Made by a program: the position numbers and the translations under genes
The notes under the pieces: model-generated
The model's database searches: none
Seen by the model: the letters and a program-made list of their open reading frames with translations, nothing else
Told to the model about the DNA's origin: nothing
From: Saprospiraceae bacterium
Lineage (GTDB): Bacteria > Bacteroidota > Bacteroidia > Chitinophagales > Saprospiraceae
Length of the DNA: 11,680 nt
NCBI GenBank assembly: GCA_020849825.1
Contig: JADZFP010000494.1
Coordinates: forward strand, 1-11,680
Direction: 5' to 3'
Part shown: positions 7,139 to 11,680 of the stretch, one piece after another
Layout: each line of letters starts with the position of its first letter
Numbering within the stretch: the stretch's first letter is position 1

Positions 7139-7513
7139 CTATTTCTTCGGCCGTTTCGAACCGTATTTCGAACGGCTTTTCTTGCGGTTGTTGACGCCGG
7201 CAGTATCCAGAGCGCCGCGAACAATGGAGTAACGAACACCGGGAAGGTCTTTCACACGACCGCCGCGCACAAGTACGATGGAGTGCTCCTGCAGGTTGTG
7301 GCCCTCACCCGGAATGTAGCAAATCACCTCGATCCCGTTCACCAAACGAACCTTGGCTACCTTGCGCAGGGCAGAGTTCGGCTTCTTCGGGGTGGTCGTG
7401 TACACACGGGTGCATACGCCGCGCTTCTGCGGAGAGGAACTCAACGCGCGGCTTTTGCTTTTGTATTCTACCTGCTCGCGGCCCTTGCGGACTATCTGAT
7501 TAATGGTTGGCAT
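7139..7513 (-). CDS. rpsL: 30S ribosomal protein S12
   Basis: S12 sits at the decoding centre and controls accuracy. The 124-residue protein is full length, with VCTRVYTTTPKKPNSALRKV, EGHNLQEHS, GGRVKDLPGVRY and a basic tail SKYGSKRPKK. The lysines whose changes give streptomycin resistance are wild type: K43 in TPKKPNS and K88 in RVKDLPG (42 and 87 in E. coli numbering without Met). D89 is the aspartate that is methylthiolated in some bacteria. It is the first gene of the str operon, with a good promoter upstream and an A/T-rich leader without Shine-Dalgarno. Confidence 0.98.
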   Translation of the reverse strand: MPTINQIVRKGREQVEYKSKSRALSSSPQKRGVCTRVYTTTPKKPNSALRKVAKVRLVNGIEVICYIPGEGHNLQEHSIVLVRGGRVKDLPGVRYSIVRGALDTAGVNNRKKSRSKYGSKRPKK

Positions 7514-7599
7514 AAACGCTTTTAAGCAAAAATGTTATAACTCGTTCAAAATCAATTGGAAATTAACCCAATTCTTACAGGGTCTTCCAAAAGCGAACG

Positions 7600-7632
7600 C
7601 AAAGATACTTGCATCAGGCAAAATTTTCCAAA
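7600..7632 (-). promoter_or_regulatory. Bacteroidota-type promoter of the str operon
   Basis: On the minus strand TTTG (7629-7632) is followed after 21 nt by TATCTTTG (7600-7607), an exact fit to the -7 consensus TAnnTTTG of the phylum's primary sigma factor with a -33 TTTG. It would start transcription near 7590-7595, giving an rpsL leader of roughly 80 nt. A 9-bp inverted repeat (7578-7586 and 7655-7663) brackets it. Confidence 0.7.
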
Positions 7633-7690
7633 TCAGACTTAAAAATTTACCGCAAAGACCCTGGAACCGCCGAATTGCGTTCATAAGATC

Positions 7691-8353
7691 ATGCGTCGCT
7701 TTTTCCTGTTCCTCCGCTTTTCAGGGGTGTTGACAGTAATGCTGTTCAACTGTCCTTTTCTCAATGCTCAGGTTACCAAGGCTCCGGAGCAGCCCTACAC
7801 GCTGTTGTATGGCATTGACAACACGCTCAAATTGACGGCGGACGACACGCCCGACTCCTGTCTCCTGGTACGGATGGAAGGCGGTGAGGTCAGAAAATAC
7901 GGAAACGGCCTATACGCACTGACTGTGCTGACCGACTCGCCCCGGGTCCATCTCGACCTGTACGATACCTGCCGCAATACGCTGATCGACCGTCGTTTCT
8001 GTCAGGTGAAAAGCCTGCCGATCGCCATCGAACTGGGCAGGTACCGCGGCGGACCAATTTCAGCGGCTGCATTCAAAGCACACGGCGGGCTCAGCGCCAG
8101 GGTAACCGGTCTCGACATTCAGGCAACCTTGGATATCGTCGGCTACAGGGTCATTTTTTTCTCCCGTAAAAAAGATCAAACCTGGGAGGGCTATAATTCC
8201 GGCGGCAGATTTGAAGGCCAGGTGCTGGAACAATTGCAAACGGTGGCGGCCGGCGATGTGGTAATTTTTCGCCAGGTATCCTACCGAAGCCCCGCCCCCC
8301 GCGGCGAGCAGCTGCGATTCAGCGAGCAGGAACTGATCTTTGAAATCCGGTAA
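7691..8353 (+). CDS. exported stand-alone GldM C-terminal-like protein
   Basis: The 220-residue product has a signal peptide (about 1-26, ending FLNA before QVTK). The rest looks like the last two periplasmic domains of GldM: first YGIDNTLKL (compare the YxGVDNP motif), a glycine-rich GGEVRKYGNGLYALTV strand pair, then IAIELGRYRGG, AAFKAHGGLSARV, VGYRVIFFSRK, NSGGRFEG and GDVVIFRQVSYRSP. GldM (PorM) is the proton-motive-force motor subunit of the T9SS and normally has about 500 residues with an N-terminal membrane helix; that helix and the first two domains are absent here. So this is not the motor itself but perhaps a partner of GldK/GldN or an adaptor; that is inference. It is divergent from rpsL (177-nt gap) and convergent with porQ, with 5 bp between stops. 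An alternative ATG at 7739 would cut the signal peptide. Confidence 0.78.
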   Translation: MRRFFLFLRFSGVLTVMLFNCPFLNAQVTKAPEQPYTLLYGIDNTLKLTADDTPDSCLLVRMEGGEVRKYGNGLYALTVLTDSPRVHLDLYDTCRNTLIDRRFCQVKSLPIAIELGRYRGGPISAAAFKAHGGLSARVTGLDIQATLDIVGYRVIFFSRKKDQTWEGYNSGGRFEGQVLEQLQTVAAGDVVIFRQVSYRSPAPRGEQLRFSEQELIFEIR

Positions 8354-8358
8354 ACGCG

Positions 8359-9411
8359 TTAAAAAAAGTCTTTCAGATTCGTGCCGATGCCTACGTGCAG
8401 CACTCCGCCGGCGAGGTGATAGGCCGCATAGCCCACATCGAGCCGAAAACGGCTGATTTTAAAACCGACGCCGCCGGAAAAGCCGGCCAGACTGCGGTAG
8501 TTGCGCACCGATAGTTCTTTTTTTCGTAAATGATTGTACCCCAGTCGTATACGGAACGATTCATTTCTACCCAGCAGGAATTCGCCCGAAAAAATGAAGT
8601 GGCGGAAAAAATTGTCGATACCCGGATTGCCCTGTGTCTGGCTTTGTTCGCCGCCGAAAAGCAGCACATCTTCGTCCTGGTTGTTGGGGTCGTCGTAACG
8701 CAAATCCCACTGATTCAGGCTGTGTGCGATCACTGTGAACCGAAAAGGCAGGTGTTTGAGCCGTTTGCTGAATCCTACCTGAAGGTCGTATGGCAGGTCT
8801 TCTTTCACACCATTGTAAGTGGCCAGTTGGGCGCCTACGTTGCGCAACACAATGGCGGCCGAAAAGCGGTTGGCGGTATCCACATAAATCGCGCCTGCAT
8901 CGGCAGCAAGTGCGGAGGCCTGATACACGTCGAGGGTGGAAACGCCAAAGCGCAGATTGAGTCCGAGGGAGATTCGATCGGTTAATTGCCGCGCGCCGCC
9001 CAGGGTAAACGCCGTTTCGGAGGCTTTTACGTTGCCGGTCACATTGCCAAATTCATCGGCCTGTTTGATGTCGCCATAGCCGATGTATTGCAAACCGCCG
9101 TGCACAGTAAAGCCAAGTTTGGGCAAATGCGCGCCGTAAGCAGCATAACCGTGCTGCACGTCGGTGAGAAAAAAGTTGTGCTGGAAAGTCAGGCGGCCGT
9201 CCATCGAAGGGTTGAGCGCGGCAGGATTGGCGGCAGCAAAGGCCAGATCGTCGTCCTGCACCGTGATCTGGGCGCCACCCAAACCTGTGATTCGCGCCGA
9301 GGGCGGCAGCGTCATGAACTTGAAAACATGCTGGCCGCCGGTGATCTGGGCCAGCAACTGCAACGGCAGGAGCCATGCAGCCAGGGCAAGAACAGGTAGT
9401 TGTTTTTTCAT
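8359..9411 (-). CDS. porQ: T9SS outer-membrane protein PorQ
   Basis: PorQ is a PorV/FadL-like outer-membrane beta-barrel; in Porphyromonas gingivalis it belongs with PorU, PorV and PorZ to the complex that attaches T9SS cargo to the cell surface. The 350-residue protein has a signal peptide (about 1-21, LLPLQLLA before QITGG) and family hallmarks: GGQHVFKFMTLPPSARITGLGG, the DDDLAFAAANPAALNPSMD block, GYAAYGAHLPKLG, GGLQYIGYGDIKQADEFG, ASETAFTLGGARQL, VLRNVGAQLATYNG, LPYDLQVGFSKRLKHLPFRF and NQWDLRYDDPN. It ends in phenylalanine, as outer-membrane barrels do. It lies on the same strand as the MORN lipoprotein gene upstream, separated by a 180-bp inverted-repeat element, and runs tail to tail with the GldM-like gene. 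No promoter was recognised. Confidence 0.9.
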   Translation of the reverse strand: MKKQLPVLALAAWLLPLQLLAQITGGQHVFKFMTLPPSARITGLGGAQITVQDDDLAFAAANPAALNPSMDGRLTFQHNFFLTDVQHGYAAYGAHLPKLGFTVHGGLQYIGYGDIKQADEFGNVTGNVKASETAFTLGGARQLTDRISLGLNLRFGVSTLDVYQASALAADAGAIYVDTANRFSAAIVLRNVGAQLATYNGVKEDLPYDLQVGFSKRLKHLPFRFTVIAHSLNQWDLRYDDPNNQDEDVLLFGGEQSQTQGNPGIDNFFRHFIFSGEFLLGRNESFRIRLGYNHLRKKELSVRNYRSLAGFSGGVGFKISRFRLDVGYAAYHLAGGVLHVGIGTNLKDFF

Positions 9412-9446
9412 GGCAAAACGTTGATTTTTATGAGGATTTGAAGATT

Positions 9447-9626
9447 CGAGGATTTGATAAAAGAGGCATTTCTGCTCACGGACTTTTGGGGTGAGGTGGT
9501 GAATTGGTGAATTGGTGAATTGGTGAATTGGTTATAAAAGGGTTGATTCTGCTCTCGGGCCCGGTTGTCGCCTGTCGGCAAAATCTCTGAAATGTGAGCA
9601 AAAATGCCTCTTTTATCAAATCCTCG
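9447..9626. repeat. 180-bp element with 33-bp inverted ends (MITE-like)
   Basis: The ends at 9447-9479 and 9594-9626 are reverse complements at 32 of 33 positions (core GAGGATTTGATAAAAGAGGC). The 114-bp interior carries a tandem GAATTGGT array and codes for nothing. It fills the space between the lipoprotein stop (9632) and the porQ start (9411). No certain target-site duplication is visible; both outer flanks hold further GAGGAT-like sequence. It may be a non-autonomous mobile element or a dispersed hairpin repeat. Confidence 0.85.
9501..9559. repeat. GAATTGGT tandem array plus conserved tail, copy 1
   Basis: Four exact 8-bp GAATTGGT units (9501-9532) are followed by TATAAAAGGGTT and TTCTGCTCTC. 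The same arrangement recurs at the end of the window (11601-11651), with three mismatches in 43 aligned bases, so this is a dispersed repeat module nested in the inverted-repeat element. Confidence 0.88.
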
Positions 9627-9631
9627 CATCC

Positions 9632-10246
9632 TCAATCCTTCTTCCACCTCGTCTGGCACATGCCGAGTTTGCAATCGGCGATACGGACCAAGGCGCCGGT
9701 GGTATCGTATTCTTTTAATTCGCCGTCTTCAAGGGGGCCGTCTTCGGTCGGGACGTAGTTGCCCTCGGTTTTGAGAACGCCGGTATCGTAATATTCGGTA
9801 AAGGGGCCGTTTTCTTCGCCGTTTTTGAACATGACCTTTTCCGCTACGGTGCCATTGGTGTGATAAGCAAGGCTCAGTCCTTCGATTTGGCCTTTGACAA
9901 ATGTCTGATCTACCATCAGGACGCCTTTATCGGAGAATTTCTGGTATTTTCCTGAAAAAGTGCCGTTGTCGTAATGCTCCACAATGTCGACCTGACCATT
10001 GGTGTAGAACAGGCGGCGTTCGCCGTGAAGCGAGTCGTTCTGGTAGATGGCTTCTTCCAGCAATTTGCCTTCGGGGCTGAAACGCTGGTAGCGGCCGTGT
10101 TTGGCAAAATCTTTTTTTCGCCGTTCGAAACGCTCCATGTTACCCAGGGAATCGCGGTTTTCAATTGTTTCTACGGGGGGCTCGCCTGCACAGGCAGCGA
10201 GAAAAAGGAGTAGAACGGTAAGCAGGCTCAAGCGGTTTGTTTGCAT
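9632..10246 (-). CDS. MORN/YwqK-repeat lipoprotein
   Basis: The 204-residue protein starts with a lipoprotein signal (hydrophobic LLTVLLLFLAAC, lipobox LAAC, lipidated Cys19), so it is anchored to a membrane. Residues about 50-185 are a run of roughly six 20- to 24-residue repeats with the pattern G-x-Y/F-x-x-F/Y-x-x-x-G-x-L, for example FYTNGQVDIVEHYDNGTFSG and KNGEENGPFTEYYDTGVLKT. This is the MORN-variant repeat seen in proteins labelled YwqK-family antitoxins; the antitoxin role is not supported here, since no toxin gene adjoins it. Such repeats form extended beta sheets that bind partners. Two extra cysteines (192 and 197) near the end could pair. It precedes porQ on the same strand, so co-transcription is possible if the intervening element is read through. 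Function is unknown. Confidence 0.85.
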   Translation of the reverse strand: MQTNRLSLLTVLLLFLAACAGEPPVETIENRDSLGNMERFERRKKDFAKHGRYQRFSPEGKLLEEAIYQNDSLHGERRLFYTNGQVDIVEHYDNGTFSGKYQKFSDKGVLMVDQTFVKGQIEGLSLAYHTNGTVAEKVMFKNGEENGPFTEYYDTGVLKTEGNYVPTEDGPLEDGELKEYDTTGALVRIADCKLGMCQTRWKKD

Positions 10247-10399
10247 GGCGTAAGATCAATTTTGAGTGGATAAAATCGTGCAGCGATGCAAACGCAAAGG
10301 TTGACGACGAAATTCTGAATAAGGCTGCCTGAGTGAAAAAATTTCGGCGCAAACTTTTGTGCGGAGTTGGATCTTTCGCCGGCAAATTTTTCCTGTCTC

Positions 10400-11575
10400 A
10401 TGTCGCAACAAATTACCCTGCAGGCCTGGTGGCATTTTTTCCGCAGTTTTTGGTCAAACCCTCAGGCCCGGGCAGTTGGCCTGGCATTTTCGCTGTGCTC
10501 CTGGAGTTTCGGCAGTTGGGTAGTGCATATCCCGCACGTGAAAGCCGCCCTTCAACTCGACGATGCGCAACTCGGCTGGGCGCTTTTCGGCTTGCCGGCC
10601 GGGCAATTGTTCATCAACCCGATCTCCGGTCGCTTAGCCGGGCATTTTGGCCCCTCGCGCATCTGCATTGTTGCGGCGGCGAGTACGGCGCTTTTGCTGG
10701 TGTTGCCCGTTATGGCGCCTTCCATGGCGTTGCTGGTGGGCGGACTGGTCTTGTTCGGCGCGTCTTTGGCTTTGTTGGGCATGGCCATGAACGCCTGCGT
10801 ACCCGAGGTGGAGATTGAAAGCGGGCATTCGATCATGGCCATCTGTCACGGCCTGTGGAGCCTGGGCGGCATGTTGAGTTCCGGTTTGGCCAGCGCCCTG
10901 CTGGGTGCGGGCTGGTTGCCGCGTCAGCATATTTTGCTGGCATCGTCGGTCATGTTGTTGGTTTTGTTGGCGATTGCCCCTACCCTTCGCCGTATTCCCA
11001 AACCGGAACACCCCGATTCGGCACATCATGGCATGGCGCGCCCGACGAAAAATCTGGTTTTGCTGGTCCTGATCGGCTTTTTTGCCTTATTGTCGGAAGG
11101 ACTGGCATTCGACTGGAGCGGGGTATTTCTGCGCGATTTCAGGGGCGCCGGGCCGGCAGCGGCGGCATTGGGTTTTACGGCATTTACTATGACCATGACG
11201 ATCGGGCGATTTGCCGGTGACTTGCTGATTGCACGCCATGGCGAACGCCGCCTGTTGGTCATATGCGGACTGGTGGCAGCCGCGGGGCTGAGCATGGCGA
11301 TATTTATTCCGACGCTCTGGGGCGGATGGCTGGGGTTCTGTGTTATGGGGCTGGGTTGCTCCCTGGCCGCGCCCATGTTGTTCAGCATGTCGATGCGCCT
11401 GCCCAACGTCACACCAGCCGCCGGCCTGGCGACTTTCGTTACCTTTAGTTTTTTGGCTTTTCTGGCTGGCCCTCCCCTGATCGGACTGATCGCCAATGTT
11501 GTGAGCCTTCCCGTGGCTATGATGGGCGTGGCAGGTTTGTTGTTGCTGGGAGTGGTGCTGGCAAGGCAGATTTGA
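10400..11575 (+). CDS. YbjJ-like MFS transporter
   Basis: This 391-residue inner-membrane protein has about twelve hydrophobic segments in two halves joined by a polar loop near 198-217. It shows the MFS loop 2-3 motif GRLAGHFGPSR (77-87) and a second copy GRFAGDLLIARHGERR in the C-terminal half. The stretches MNACVPEVE, GHSIMAICHGLWSLGGM (142-158) and EGLAFDWSGVFLRD (233-246) are hallmarks of the YbjJ-type branch, whose substrate is not settled. I place the start at ATG 10400 because the segment from TTG 10367 adds twelve residues unlike the family and the TTG abuts its only GGAG. The gene is divergent from the MORN lipoprotein; the gap 10247-10399 has no clear promoter, only partial TTTG-type matches. 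Direction and substrate of transport cannot be told from sequence. Confidence 0.9.
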   Translation: MSQQITLQAWWHFFRSFWSNPQARAVGLAFSLCSWSFGSWVVHIPHVKAALQLDDAQLGWALFGLPAGQLFINPISGRLAGHFGPSRICIVAAASTALLLVLPVMAPSMALLVGGLVLFGASLALLGMAMNACVPEVEIESGHSIMAICHGLWSLGGMLSSGLASALLGAGWLPRQHILLASSVMLLVLLAIAPTLRRIPKPEHPDSAHHGMARPTKNLVLLVLIGFFALLSEGLAFDWSGVFLRDFRGAGPAAAALGFTAFTMTMTIGRFAGDLLIARHGERRLLVICGLVAAAGLSMAIFIPTLWGGWLGFCVMGLGCSLAAPMLFSMSMRLPNVTPAAGLATFVTFSFLAFLAGPPLIGLIANVVSLPVAMMGVAGLLLLGVVLARQI

Positions 11576-11600
11576 GATGGTTATTTGGTGAATTAGTGGT

Positions 11601-11651
11601 GAATCGGTGAATTGGTGAATTGGTTATAAAAGGGTTACTTCTGCTCTCTGG
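11601..11651. repeat. GAATTGGT tandem array plus conserved tail, copy 2
   Basis: GAATCGGT and two GAATTGGT units lead into TATAAAAGGGTT and TTCTGCTCTC, matching copy 1 at 9501-9559. Weaker related sequence starts at about 11586. It lies 25 nt after the MFS transporter stop. Beyond it (11652-11680) nothing is recognised, and the window ends before any inverted end could be seen. Confidence 0.85.
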
Positions 11652-11680
11652 TTCGAGGCTGTCTCACAAGTCTGTGCACA

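Noticed and set aside
9632..10246. YwqK-type toxin-antitoxin antitoxin
   Set aside because: The database label rests on repeats alone; this protein is a membrane-anchored lipoprotein and no toxin gene adjoins it.
10295..10359. Partial -7 promoter matches AACCTTTG (minus, 10295-10302) and AACTTTTG (plus, 10352-10359) between the lipoprotein and MFS genes
   Set aside because: Both lack the first T of TAnnTTTG and neither has a TTTG or TTG at the right distance upstream.
10367..10399. TTG 10367 as the MFS transporter start
   Set aside because: It adds twelve residues unlike the family and lies directly against GGAG with no spacing; ATG 10400 fits better.

Overview
The window looks like chromosomal DNA from a moderately GC-rich member of the Bacteroidota. 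The evidence is a porQ gene and a GldM-type protein, both parts or relatives of the type IX secretion system (T9SS) that is confined to this phylum. A promoter of the phylum's TTTG / TAnnTTTG type sits ahead of rpsL, and most genes lack a Shine-Dalgarno sequence at their start. A Saprospiria/Chitinophagia-like lineage would fit, but that is inference.

Layout. 1-87 (+): end of an FKBP-type prolyl isomerase, then a near-perfect 29-bp inverted repeat. 327-1437 (+): prfB (release factor 2), which needs a programmed +1 frameshift at an in-frame TGA; the first 20 codons lie before the frameshift. 1503-1806 (+): a MNT-type nucleotidyltransferase (antitoxin of HEPN/MNT modules) broken by two frameshifts. 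1821-3890 (-): a large exported protein of the vanadium haloperoxidase/PAP2 superfamily, with a substitution at the vanadate-ligand histidine position. 3961-4037: a terminator and a 16-bp-arm palindrome. 4055-7513 (-): the str operon rpsL-rpsG-fusA, with unusually long spacers (189 and 291 nt). The rpsL-rpsG spacer holds a cluster of TGTGCTAAT repeats able to fold into a long hairpin. 7691-8353 (+): a small exported protein resembling only the C-terminal half of GldM. 8359-9411 (-): porQ, convergent with it. 9447-9626: a 180-bp element with 33-bp inverted ends. 9632-10246 (-): a lipoprotein made of MORN/YwqK-type repeats. 10400-11575 (+): a YbjJ-like MFS transporter. The window ends in a second copy of the short repeat found inside the 180-bp element.

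How the genes relate. prfB, rpsL, rpsG and fusA are core translation genes. porQ and the GldM-like gene suggest a T9SS-related patch. The accessory pieces (broken MNT gene, haloperoxidase relative, palindromic and tandem repeats) sit between the housekeeping blocks. I see no clear multi-gene undescribed system. The points most worth following are the altered active site of the haloperoxidase relative, the free-standing GldM C-terminal protein beside porQ, the Shine-Dalgarno-driven frameshift in a phylum that mostly ignores Shine-Dalgarno signals, and the repeat hairpins inside essential operons.
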